Shown: positions 1 to 6,686, counted from the stretch's first letter. The stretch: 17,261 nt of DNA from JBMNUL01 sp050946255 (GCA_050946255.1 JBMNUL010000042.1:1-17261), one strand, 5' to 3'. Notes: generated by a model not told the origin, from the sequence alone. Numbers and translations are program-made.

Positions 1-1
1 A

Positions 2-250
2 TTTGCAATCGGCGCCGTGCTGATAAACAGGACGAAGACGTTCAGCCGGGAAGACATGAACAAGGACTCCAAGAAGGGGAAGAAGCGTCTGAAGAAGAAC
101 AAGCAGCGCGCGCTTCCAGATGCGAGCAAGACTTCAGCCGCTGTTCTGAACGAGATTCTCCCGACGATCGAGCCCAAGAACAGCGAGAGACGCGAGCATG
201 GAATTGGAGTCGGCAACCCCGAAAATCCCCGCGAGACACCTTTGGACTAG
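2..250 (+). CDS. C-terminal end of a probable membrane protein (5' truncated by window edge)
   Basis: An open frame runs from the first bases of the window to a TAG at 248-250. It begins with a hydrophobic stretch (FAIGAVLI) that looks like the end of a transmembrane helix. A very basic cytoplasmic-looking tail follows, with KKGKKRLKKNKQR around codons 24-36, and then a polar, proline-containing end. This is the pattern of the last helix and tail of a multi-spanning protein, such as a transporter. The family cannot be named from 82 residues. An earlier start must lie outside the window. The gene is convergent with the leftward gene ending at 363, and I see no clear terminator in the 112-bp gap, only the 10-bp palindrome CGGTGCACCG at 299-308. 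The reverse strand is also open here (42-287), but that product is serine/arginine-rich and lacks a convincing start. Confidence 0.5.
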   Translation, partial: FAIGAVLINRTKTFSREDMNKDSKKGKKRLKKNKQRALPDASKTSAAVLNEILPTIEPKNSERREHGIGVGNPENPRETPLD

Positions 251-362
251 GTGACCTGGAACCTGTTGGGCTCGCCGTATCCGGCACAGAACAAATCCCG
301 GTGCACCGAAACTATAAGAATCGGCAACCGCCAGGCACGCTGCATTCCGACAGTCCCAATCC

Positions 363-935
363 TCAACGCTTCGAAGCTAGATAATCCTCAACGATCTCGC
401 ATGCCCTGATCACTCCCGACTCGGTCTCACTTGGATCCAGGCTGGTGAGGGTGATCCTCGCCAAACCACGGGACTTGTCGAGCCAAGCCGAATATCCGGC
501 AAAGCAAGTCTCCTCTCCCCTGCTTCTGTGAAGCTCAACGAGAAGATCTATGGCAAGGTGTTCCAAGAGATGGGCCAGCGTGGTCGGGTTGGGGTCCAGG
601 TCGTCGGTGCAGGCATGCTCTCTCAATGTCGGCCTCTGCTCGAATGCCCAGCGCAACAGACCCGGGCTGGCCATGCGAACGCCCGCATCGAATCGGAACT
701 TGAAGTCCATTGCTCCATCCCGCACACGCTCGTCTATGAGGGCGATTCTGCCTCCGCAGAACTCGATTGGCCGAAACTCGGAGTTGCCCTGCTCGCTTGA
801 GGCCGGACCCCCGCTGGCCGCGCCCTTCATGTCTGACCTGCCAAACCGCCCAGCAGAAGCGCTGCCTCCACCGTCAAAGGCAGAATCCCCGCTCGAAGGC
901 TCAGGTTGGAAACCGGGATGAGCCCTACTCGTCAT
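363..935 (-). CDS. Stand-alone protein resembling the cyanophycin synthetase N-terminal domain (HxxEH motif)
   Basis: 190 residues. Residues 1-50 are Gly/Ser/Ala-rich and probably disordered. The rest forms a compact domain with HLLEHLAIDLL at 122-132, then GYSAW near 148 and an alternating beta-type stretch ending in an Ala/Glu-rich helix. This order matches what I know of the N-terminal domain of cyanophycin synthetase, where an H-L-x-E-H-x-A-x-E-L segment precedes a beta strand and an A-x-x-A-x-x-x-V helix. HLLEH is also the HxxEH zinc signature of M16-type peptidases. Neither the ATP-grasp nor the Mur-ligase domain of the full enzyme is present. The ATG overlaps the end of the upstream CBS-protein gene by 11 nt and follows GAGGAG 4 nt upstream, so translation is probably coupled. 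A later ATG at 830 after AGGTCAG is an alternative start. Function is unknown; similarity was judged by eye. Confidence 0.6.
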   Translation of the reverse strand: MTSRAHPGFQPEPSSGDSAFDGGGSASAGRFGRSDMKGAASGGPASSEQGNSEFRPIEFCGGRIALIDERVRDGAMDFKFRFDAGVRMASPGLLRWAFEQRPTLREHACTDDLDPNPTTLAHLLEHLAIDLLVELHRSRGEETCFAGYSAWLDKSRGLARITLTSLDPSETESGVIRACEIVEDYLASKR

Positions 936-2253
936 CTTTCTCCTCGGGTTGCTCTTCTTCCTCTGGTTCCTCCAGAAGCTTGACCCTCAGCAACGAGATC
1001 CTCTTGCGCCTCATCGATTGCACTGTGATGTTCATGTTCGAAATCGTGAATTCCTCTCCGGGCATCGGAATGAAGTCGATTGCGTCCATCAGCCAACCTG
1101 CAACGGTGTCGTATTCATCGGATTCCTCGATCTTCATGCCCTCTCGGACGGCGTCATCAACGGGAAGCCTGCCATCGACGAGCAGCTCGTTATCCGAAAG
1201 CCTCGTGATGTACTTGCGGTCGGGATCGTATTCATCGGCAATCTCTCCAACAACCTCCTCGACTATGTCCTCGACGGAAACAAGACCTGCGGTCCCTCCG
1301 TATTCGTCGACAACGATTGCAAGCTGATGATGCTCGTTCTGCATCTCGGAGAGCAGCGGGAGAATGTCCTTCGTCTCGGGGATGAAGACCGGCTCGCGCA
1401 TGTATTCGGTGATGATGTCGTCCTCGCGGTCGTCCATGAGGGGCACGAGCAGGTCCTTCACCGTGGCGATTCCCACGATCTTGTCATGGTCTTCATGAAA
1501 CACCGGGAGTCGGGAGAACCCGGTCCCGCGCATGCGCTCCACTACCTGTTTCACGGTCATGTTGTCCTCGACCAGCACCATGTCGACCCTCGGAACCATG
1601 ATCTCTCGGGCCACCGTATCGCCAAGATCGAAGATCTCGCCGATCATGCGCTTTTCCTCATCGAGCAGCGAGTCCTGCTCGTTGACCAGGATCTTGATCT
1701 CCTCCTCAGAGACCGGGGACTGGTCATCGCTCGACTTGACCCCGAAGAGCCTCGCCACCCCGTTCGTCGATGATGACATCAAATGCACGAGCGGTCTGAT
1801 GCTCTTTTCGAACACGCTGAGAGACTTGGCGAGCTTCATGGCAATACGCTCGGAATCCGCCATTGCGATGCGCTTTGGGAGCAGCTCTCCGAAAAGCAAC
1901 GTGAAGTATGCGGTCAGGAGCGTCATGAAGACAACCGCAATGAAGCCGCTCCAGTCGACGAGCCAATCGATTCCAAAGCTCGCGAGCCATGCTGCTATTG
2001 GATCCGATATCGCCGTGGCGGAAACTGCCGATGTCACGAACGAAACGAGCGTAATCCCCACCTGAATTGCAGCGAACATGTTGTCCGTGTCGCTCGCAAT
2101 CGAAAGGGCCAGCTCGGCGTTTGGCTTCCCCTCTGTCACCGCCTCCTGCAACTTTGGCTTTCGCGCGTTGACCATGGCCATCTCTGCCATCGAGAAATAG
2201 CCATTCAACAAGATGAGAAAGATTGTGATCAAGATGCAAATGAATGTCAGCAT
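925..2253 (-). CDS. CorC/HlyC-family CNNM membrane protein with CBS pair
   Basis: 442 residues from the chosen ATG. Domains in order: a CNNM/DUF21 membrane region (about 1-185) opening with a hydrophobic helix and NGYFSMAEMAMV, further hydrophobic stretches around VGITLVSFV and WSGFIAVVFMTLL; then the linker LLDEEKRMIGEIFDLGD; a CBS pair (about 210-335) with REIMVPRVDM and the second-repeat VVDEYGGTAGLVSVEDIVEE; a CorC_HlyC domain (about 350-420); and an acidic tail. The family is linked to Mg2+/Co2+ transport or efflux and similar ion traffic at the cytoplasmic membrane. The substrate cannot be read from sequence. Alternative starts are ATG at 2271 and TTG at 2277. I chose 2253 because it gives the usual short lead before NGYF and lies 2 nt after the preceding ORF's stop, although the GGAG upstream is 12 nt away. 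Confidence 0.92.
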   Translation of the reverse strand: MLTFICILITIFLILLNGYFSMAEMAMVNARKPKLQEAVTEGKPNAELALSIASDTDNMFAAIQVGITLVSFVTSAVSATAISDPIAAWLASFGIDWLVDWSGFIAVVFMTLLTAYFTLLFGELLPKRIAMADSERIAMKLAKSLSVFEKSIRPLVHLMSSSTNGVARLFGVKSSDDQSPVSEEEIKILVNEQDSLLDEEKRMIGEIFDLGDTVAREIMVPRVDMVLVEDNMTVKQVVERMRGTGFSRLPVFHEDHDKIVGIATVKDLLVPLMDDREDDIITEYMREPVFIPETKDILPLLSEMQNEHHQLAIVVDEYGGTAGLVSVEDIVEEVVGEIADEYDPDRKYITRLSDNELLVDGRLPVDDAVREGMKIEESDEYDTVAGWLMDAIDFIPMPGEEFTISNMNITVQSMRRKRISLLRVKLLEEPEEEEQPEEKDDE

Positions 2254-2255
2254 GA

Positions 2256-2618
2256 TTATGTTGCACTCCATCCACAAGAAACGTTGCAGAACAGTTGGCG
2301 CGGTTCCTTATTCTCGTTTGGGTTTCGCGGAAAAAGAGGATGTGGCCCACTGCCTAGAGAAAGGCATGGGACCGAGGTTGCGACGAATGTAGATTCCGCC
2401 GACAGCAGAAAGGCCTCATCCGATGAGATTTGGGTGCAGGCAGAAATGTCGGCAGGAAGGAAACAGCATGCGATGGCGTGGGTTCTCTTCGAACCAACGC
2501 AAACTTTTCTCGAGCCGTCGCAAGCTCCATTCGAGCCAGCGTCGGCTTTCTCAGAATCACTTTTCTTGGACGATTGGCCTCCCGCTCTGGCGGGGCCGAT
2601 ACTGAGAGGATCAGACAT
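2256..2618 (-). CDS. Possible small hypothetical protein, 120 aa
   Basis: An open frame fits tightly between two neighbours. Its ATG overlaps the TGA of the 81-residue ORF by 8 nt (ATGTCTGA), and its TAA ends 2 nt before the ATG chosen for the CBS membrane protein. That spacing is the main reason to list it. The product is Ser/Cys-rich and lacks a recognisable domain. It has seven cysteines, and residues about 26-46 contain three loose heptapeptide repeats of the type x-D-x-G-S-x-x, which come from a 21-bp DNA repeat. No strong SD site precedes it, only GGGAAG. If this ORF is not translated, 2278-2610 is a 333-bp untranslated spacer in the operon. Confidence 0.35.
   Translation of the reverse strand: MSDPLSIGPARAGGQSSKKSDSEKADAGSNGACDGSRKVCVGSKRTHAIACCFLPADISACTQISSDEAFLLSAESTFVATSVPCLSLGSGPHPLFPRNPNENKEPRQLFCNVSCGWSAT
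2489..2551. repeat. Three imperfect 21-bp tandem repeats
   Basis: TCGA(A/G)CC begins at 2489, 2510 and 2531, exactly 21 bp apart, and each copy continues with a related sequence (for example GTCGCAAGCT in copy 2 and AGCGTCGGCT in copy 3). The period is a multiple of three and also close to two helical turns. The array could therefore be a heptapeptide repeat in the small leftward ORF or a set of protein-binding sites. Confidence 0.55.
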
Positions 2619-2856
2619 CTTCCCGAGCGAGCATGGCAAGAGCTACCATGCTGTTCCCGAGCTCGTCCGCCTCCTTCGAGGGTAGTCCCGAGACCTTATG
2701 GAATCCCATGGCAGTAGATAAACTTGCGCCCTCCAAATTGCGCACGCAGAGCAGCAGATCCTGCATGGTGCCAGCATCCTGGAATTTCACAAAGGAGATG
2801 TTGCGCCATGCAGTCTTTATCTTTGAATTGAGCTTGTTCTTGGGGAGTTCTCTCAT
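2611..2856 (-). CDS. Small conserved-looking hypothetical protein, 81 aa
   Basis: I do not recognise this protein. It has a basic N-terminus (MRELPKNKLNSKIK), a central stretch with LLLCVRNLEGASLSTAMG, and an acidic/alanine-rich predicted helix at the end (EADELGNSMVALAMLARED). No signal peptide or membrane helix is evident. The start lies 11 nt after the yqeY stop, with AAGG 7 nt upstream of the ATG, and the frame overlaps the next ORF. Position inside the purE-yqeY-CBS protein chain is the best evidence that it is real. Confidence 0.5.
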   Translation of the reverse strand: MRELPKNKLNSKIKTAWRNISFVKFQDAGTMQDLLLCVRNLEGASLSTAMGFHKVSGLPSKEADELGNSMVALAMLAREDV

Positions 2857-2867
2857 TCTAGCCTTGC

Positions 2868-3311
2868 CTACTTGAGGATTCCCTGGATTTTCTTTGCGGC
2901 AGCCGCCTTGTCGAAGTTGCCTCCGGTCTTGGAGTTGAGCGCTCCCATGACCTTGCCCATCTCCTTTTTGGTCTTGGCCCCGACTTCGGCGATCGTGTCC
3001 TCAACGAGCTTTTCGAGCTCTTCGCCCGAAATCTGCTTGGGCAGACATGATTTCAGAATGTCCACCTTTTGCTGCAGAATAGCTGTGCGCTCGTCATTGT
3101 TGGCGGCCTTGATGGAGGCCTCGAGGGTCTCGCCGGTCTGCTTGAGAACCCTCTTGATCATGTTGTTGACGTCCTCTTCGGTGACGTCCCTGCGCTCGTT
3201 GACCTCTATGTTCTTCACCTCGCCATGAACTTGGCGGAGGATGTCACGGCGAACCTTGTCGCCGCTCTTCATTGCCTGCTTGATCTGATCGAGAAGCTCT
3301 TGCTTGTCCAT
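2868..3311 (-). CDS. GatB/YqeY domain-containing protein
   Basis: 147 residues, the usual length of stand-alone YqeY proteins. The fold is all-helical and related to the tRNA-binding tail domain of GatB, the Asn/Gln-tRNA amidotransferase subunit. Characteristic features are the N-terminal DILRQVHGEVKNIEVN, the middle EEDVNNMIKRVLKQ with a run of acidic and basic helices, and the C-terminal signature KTKKEMGKVMGALNSK followed by GGNFDKAAAAKKIQGILK. Family members are thought to act in tRNA-related processes, but the exact role is not established. The start lies only 2 nt after the purE stop, so the two are almost surely cotranscribed. Pairing with purE does not by itself suggest a shared pathway. 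Confidence 0.93.
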   Translation of the reverse strand: MDKQELLDQIKQAMKSGDKVRRDILRQVHGEVKNIEVNERRDVTEEDVNNMIKRVLKQTGETLEASIKAANNDERTAILQQKVDILKSCLPKQISGEELEKLVEDTIAEVGAKTKKEMGKVMGALNSKTGGNFDKAAAAKKIQGILK

Positions 3312-3313
3312 GG

Positions 3314-3772
3314 TTACTGTGCCTGGCTTTCCTTGTACTCTGCAAACTTCTTCGCATATTCCTCATCTGACACGGCAATGATCTGAATTGCCAGCAATGC
3401 GGCATTCATGGAGCCATTGATGGCAACAGTGGCAACCGGCACGCCCTTCGGCATTTGCACAATGGAGAGCAGGGAGTCCAGGCCACCGAGATCGCTGGTC
3501 TTCATGGGAACCCCAATGACGGGCAATGTGGTGTGGGAAGCCACGACGCCTGGAAGGGCAGCGGCCTTTCCGGCAGCGCCGATGATGACCTTCATCCCCT
3601 TGTCCTTTGCACCCTTCGCCCAAGCTGACACTTTCTCTGGTGCCCTGTGGGCAGAAGCCACGATCAGCTCATAAGGAACACCAAAATCCTCGAGCGTCTT
3701 CTTGCAAGGCTCCATTGCCTCCATATCAGACTTGGAACCCAAAATGATGCCAACCAGCGGTGCGTCGGACAT
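3314..3772 (-). CDS. purE: N5-carboxyaminoimidazole ribonucleotide mutase
   Basis: 152 residues, typical of class I PurE. The enzyme converts N5-CAIR to 4-carboxy-AIR in de novo purine synthesis in the cytoplasm. Visible motifs are GSKSD (12-16), which binds phosphate, SAHR with the catalytic His (40-43), and the active-site loop GAAGKAAALPG (65-75). The more common version of that loop is AGGAAHLPG, so Lys replaces the second Gly and Ala replaces His here. The start is ATG 3772, 8 nt after GAGAGGTGA, rather than the in-frame GTG at 3784 that overlaps this SD site. No purK is adjacent in the window. It is the first gene of the leftward chain, behind a short leader with an unusual interleaved repeat. 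Confidence 0.95.
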   Translation of the reverse strand: MSDAPLVGIILGSKSDMEAMEPCKKTLEDFGVPYELIVASAHRAPEKVSAWAKGAKDKGMKVIIGAAGKAAALPGVVASHTTLPVIGVPMKTSDLGGLDSLLSIVQMPKGVPVATVAINGSMNAALLAIQIIAVSDEEYAKKFAEYKESQAQ

Positions 3773-3799
3773 TGCTAATATCACCTCTCGAATGTCTGC

Positions 3800-3835
3800 C
3801 TCGGATCGCGTGAATGTTAGAATCCGAGATTCACG
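3800..3835 (-). promoter_or_regulatory. Interleaved double inverted repeat in the purE leader (candidate pseudoknot, RNA switch or operator)
   Basis: Reading in the purE direction, the order is CGTGAAT, CTCGGAT, six bases, ATTCACG, two bases, ATCCGAG. The first and third segments are perfect complements, and so are the second and fourth. This A-B-A'-B' order permits either of two exclusive hairpins or a pseudoknot. A third small hairpin, GAATC-TCG-GATTC, is also possible. The element ends 11 nt before the purE SD site, where alternative folding could govern translation. As DNA it could equally be an operator. No known riboswitch consensus is recognised. Confidence 0.5.
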
Positions 3836-3849
3836 TGTTCATGTTCTCT

Positions 3850-3858
3850 ATGATAGCA
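3850..3858 (-). promoter_or_regulatory. Candidate extended -10 promoter for purE
   Basis: On the reverse strand TGC precedes TATCAT, an extended -10 pattern. There is no good -35 at 17 bp. It would start a leader of about 70 nt containing the interleaved repeat. A perfect TTGACA lies further upstream (3904 to 3899), but without a convincing -10 at the right distance. Confidence 0.35.
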
Positions 3859-4260
3859 TGCGCGATTAGCGCTCTATGCACCTATACCCCCAGCGAATGT
3901 CAAGTTTTTTAGAATTGCATGAGCATCGACTGCGAAGCGAAAAACCGTGAGCCTGCAGATTGGCGGAATCGCCACATGCGCTTCATAGCTCCAACCGAAC
4001 AGCTCGACACCGAAAAATACGGTCCGACTCTAATAGAGCGCGAGTCGAAACTTTTCCGCACATTTTGGAACTGCAGGCTTTCAACCCAGCATCGCAACTG
4101 GAAAAATCTCAGCAGCAAAATCTGTCCAATATCCGGTTGGGTGGTTTAGAGTCACCTCCCGGCAGACAAACAGACTCGAGACGCGCGTCATGCGGAAATT
4201 AAGGTCACATAATATTAGATATGAGTTTTGAGTTTCGAGTTTGCTAGGGTGACTGCAAAT

Positions 4261-6564
4261 ATGCCAGACGACCACGAATCAGGGTACACAACCTTACGTG
4301 ATCCGGAAAACGAAACCAGCCGCACATCAAAGAACGGCATCGGTGATCGACGCGTTTCTGCACAGGAGCAGCGAAGAACTTCGGTGAGGAAGTCCACCCA
4401 ATCGGAACACAGGGGCATGGGACCATCCCGTGCTGCTGCCAATCGAAGAAAGAGATGGGCTTCTGGCGTGGAGTCGGGTCAGCATGGCCGCAATGACCGT
4501 CAGCGTGGCATTCGCAGCTCTGTCAGGAGCAGTGGCAGCACCTCCACTTCTGACGAAGAGAACGTTTTCGACGTTAGCGACGGTTCGGAGAGCACATTCC
4601 AAACACATGGTGGAGGTTCCAACTCCAATTCAAAAGACCCCGAATATCTAAACAGATTAGATTCGATTCCACATTTCAAGAGCACAGTGAGACTCCCAGA
4701 CGACCTTCATCTGGCATCTGGTCAGATCCTCCACGAAGTGAATGTCTTCTACGAAACCTGGGGAACATTGGACGACGACCGTTCCAACGTAGTGTTGGTG
4801 ACACATGGACTCACCGCCAACTCCCACGTAGCCGACTCATATGACAACGATGAGTTCGACGAGGGCTGGTGGAACAGAATCGTGGGGCCAGGCCTTCCAA
4901 TAGACACCGAGCGCTACTATGTGATCTGCTCGAATGTCCTGGGAGGATGCGAGGGAACCACGGGCCCGAGCTCAATAAACCCGGAGACCGGCAAACCATA
5001 TGGAATGAGCTTTCCGGTAATAACGATCAAGGATATGGTTCGCGTTCAGAAGCAGCTGCTCGAAGTTCTGGGGATCGAGAAGATCTCCACGGTCATCGGC
5101 CCCTCGATGGGAGGAATGCAGGCCCTGATGTGGGCCAAGAAGTTCCCAGAGATGGTGGGCAATTGCATCGCCGTGGCCACAACCTGGAGGACATCCGCGC
5201 AGTCGATAGCATTCAACGAAGTTGGACGTCGCGCGATCATCGGCGACCCCAATTTCAACGATGGCAACTACTACGATGGGAAACGCCCGTCAGATGGGCT
5301 TGCCACCGCCAAGATGATAGGGCACATCACATACCTGTGCGAGGATTCGATGAACCGCAGGTTCGGCCGAGAACTGGTGGGGAACAAGCTCGACTTCACG
5401 ATGGACAGTGCCTTCCAAGTCGAAAAGTACCTCGAGCAGCAGGGCTACACTTTCGACGACAAGTCCGACGCCAACTCGTACCTCTACCTAACGAGAGCCA
5501 TGGACTACTTCTCGCTGTGCCATTCAAACGAGGCCATCGTGAGGAGGTTCCACAGGTCACCGGTTCGAATGATGCTGATCAGCTACGATACCGACTGGCT
5601 GTTCCCGACCAGCCAGATGCGCGAGCTGCTCTACGCCCTTGCAGAGGCGAGGGTCGACGTCACGTTTGCCGAGCTGAACAGTCCATTTGGACACGATTCT
5701 TATCTGTTCGACGGCGAAAAGCAGGGCGAGTACATCAAGGCGTTCCTCAAGGGTGGAAAGGAGAAGCTGCTTTCCCTTGGAATCAGGGAGACTGCCTCAA
5801 GCGTCGAAAAGGAACTCGCCGGCAAAGCCGAAGATAGCCAGGCAACAGAAGATGCTGTTGAAGCCGCGCTCAGCAGAAAATCGCAGGGAGTTTTCCGGCT
5901 GAGCCAATCTACGCGCAATTCCATAAACACCAGGAACGACCTCGTCTGCGTCACGAGCTTGGTGCCAGAGGGCAGCAAGGTTCTCGACCTGGGGTGTGAA
6001 GACGGCCTGCTGCTCGACTGGCTCAGGATGCACAAGGGCTGCACCCCGTTCGGAATCGATTGCGAAGACGATGCCGTCATAGCCACAGCCAAGAGGGGAA
6101 TTCCCACGATCAAGCACGACCTCAACTGGGGACTCCCGATGTTTCTCGACGACACCTTCGACGTGGTGATCCTCTCCCTCGCCTTCATGCAGATAAAGAA
6201 CCAGGAAGAGCTGTTCAAGGAGATGCTCAGGGTTGGGAAGAAAGTGATCGTGACCTTCCCCAACTACGGATTCTGGCGCACTCGCAATTTCCTGATGTTC
6301 AAGGGCAAGATGCCAGCAATCTCGCCTCGTGGATACAAGTGGTACAACACGCCAGACATCCACCATATGACCCTTCTGGACTTCAGGACGTTCGTCAACG
6401 AGAACGGCGGGGTCATCGAACACGAGGACTACTTGAGGAGAAACCCCGATGGCACTTTGAAAAAAGTCGGGTTCTCTCCCAACATGAGGTCGGACAGGGT
6501 AGTCGCCCTGGTAGCTCGCGCACCAAAGGCAAATGCCCAAGAGATCCCATCGAACAAGGGATAA
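4261..6564 (+). CDS. metX: Fused homoserine O-acyltransferase (MetX) - MetW
   Basis: 767 residues. Residues 1-140 are polar, Arg/Ser/Asn-rich and probably disordered, without a known domain. The MetX alpha/beta-hydrolase domain spans about 145-520, with CSNVLGGCEGTTGPSS, nucleophile Ser282 in GPSMGGMQ, Asp445 in DTDWLFP and His478 in FGHDS. It activates homoserine with acetyl- or succinyl-CoA for methionine synthesis; the acyl donor cannot be decided by eye. After a linker, about 555-740 is MetW, a methyltransferase-fold protein with LDLGCEDG (575-582), MLRVGKKVIVTFPNYGFWRTR and KWYNTPDIHHMT. In many bacteria metX and metW are separate adjacent genes, and MetW is needed with MetX. ATG 4261 was chosen because AGGGTGA lies 8 nt upstream. 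The frame is also open to a TTG at 4228. An internal GTG at 4687 would give a normal MetX N-terminus but has no clear SD site. Confidence 0.93.
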   Translation: MPDDHESGYTTLRDPENETSRTSKNGIGDRRVSAQEQRRTSVRKSTQSEHRGMGPSRAAANRRKRWASGVESGQHGRNDRQRGIRSSVRSSGSTSTSDEENVFDVSDGSESTFQTHGGGSNSNSKDPEYLNRLDSIPHFKSTVRLPDDLHLASGQILHEVNVFYETWGTLDDDRSNVVLVTHGLTANSHVADSYDNDEFDEGWWNRIVGPGLPIDTERYYVICSNVLGGCEGTTGPSSINPETGKPYGMSFPVITIKDMVRVQKQLLEVLGIEKISTVIGPSMGGMQALMWAKKFPEMVGNCIAVATTWRTSAQSIAFNEVGRRAIIGDPNFNDGNYYDGKRPSDGLATAKMIGHITYLCEDSMNRRFGRELVGNKLDFTMDSAFQVEKYLEQQGYTFDDKSDANSYLYLTRAMDYFSLCHSNEAIVRRFHRSPVRMMLISYDTDWLFPTSQMRELLYALAEARVDVTFAELNSPFGHDSYLFDGEKQGEYIKAFLKGGKEKLLSLGIRETASSVEKELAGKAEDSQATEDAVEAALSRKSQGVFRLSQSTRNSINTRNDLVCVTSLVPEGSKVLDLGCEDGLLLDWLRMHKGCTPFGIDCEDDAVIATAKRGIPTIKHDLNWGLPMFLDDTFDVVILSLAFMQIKNQEELFKEMLRVGKKVIVTFPNYGFWRTRNFLMFKGKMPAISPRGYKWYNTPDIHHMTLLDFRTFVNENGGVIEHEDYLRRNPDGTLKKVGFSPNMRSDRVVALVARAPKANAQEIPSNKG

Positions 6565-6667
6565 CCGCACTGGGTAGACGAAGCTGGTAGCTCGCGCGCA
6601 ATAAAGCCCAAGAGATCCCATTTAGACCCATCTAGCAGAGGTTAGTCGCACTGAAAAAGCAAAGCTG
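6511..6667 (+). repeat. Diverged tandem duplication spanning the metXW stop
   Basis: Copy 1 (6511-6586) and copy 2 (6587-6667) both begin GTAGCTCGCGC, share GCCCAAGAGATCCCAT, GTCGCACTG or CCGCACTG near the end, and finish in AAGCTG. Copy 1 encodes the last 17 residues and stop of the metXW protein. Copy 2 lies just after it, and in the equivalent frame would give VARAQ and a stop. Several small indels separate the copies, so the event is not recent. Confidence 0.8.
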
Positions 6668-6686
6668 GGAGCATGCGCGGTGACAC

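Larger units (their letters stand above)
3773..4260. other. 488-bp intergenic region between divergent purE and metXW
   Basis: I see no gene here. The purE side holds the interleaved repeat (3800-3835) and promoter-like sequences. The middle has two simple inverted repeats: TGGCG-GAAT-CGCCA at 3961-3974, and CGACTC/GAGTCG at 4025-4030 and 4042-4047. The metXW side has an AT-rich patch (CATAAT at 4208-4213) as a weak -10 candidate and AGGGTGA before the ATG at 4261. A SAM riboswitch would be plausible before a methionine gene, but I do not find its conserved core on the + strand. Confidence 0.6.

Noticed and set aside
42..287. Reverse-strand frame opposite the left-edge membrane protein tail
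   Set aside because: Low-complexity Ser/Arg composition; the + frame better explains the helix end and Lys-rich tail.
949..1773. Long open frame on the + strand opposite the CBS membrane protein
   Set aside because: It is the mirror of a well-supported gene, His/Asp/Val-rich, with no recognisable family.
4000..4260. SAM riboswitch before metXW
   Set aside because: The GGTGGTTTAGAGTCACCTCCC area recalls fragments of SAM-sensing RNAs, but the arms mispair in the middle and the conserved core is missing.
4430..4651. Small + strand frame with a hydrophobic stretch (AAMTVSVAFAALSGAVAA) inside the MetX N-terminal extension
   Set aside because: GTG start without a good SD site and no family; kept only as a reason to doubt the coding status of the extension.
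4869..5837. 322-codon open frame in a second frame of metXW
   Set aside because: Arg/Gly/His-rich shadow of the MetX domain; the motifs and catalytic residues lie in the other frame.
5700..6621. Reverse-strand frames opposite the MetW part
   Set aside because: They cover a clearly conserved MetW domain and have no independent support.
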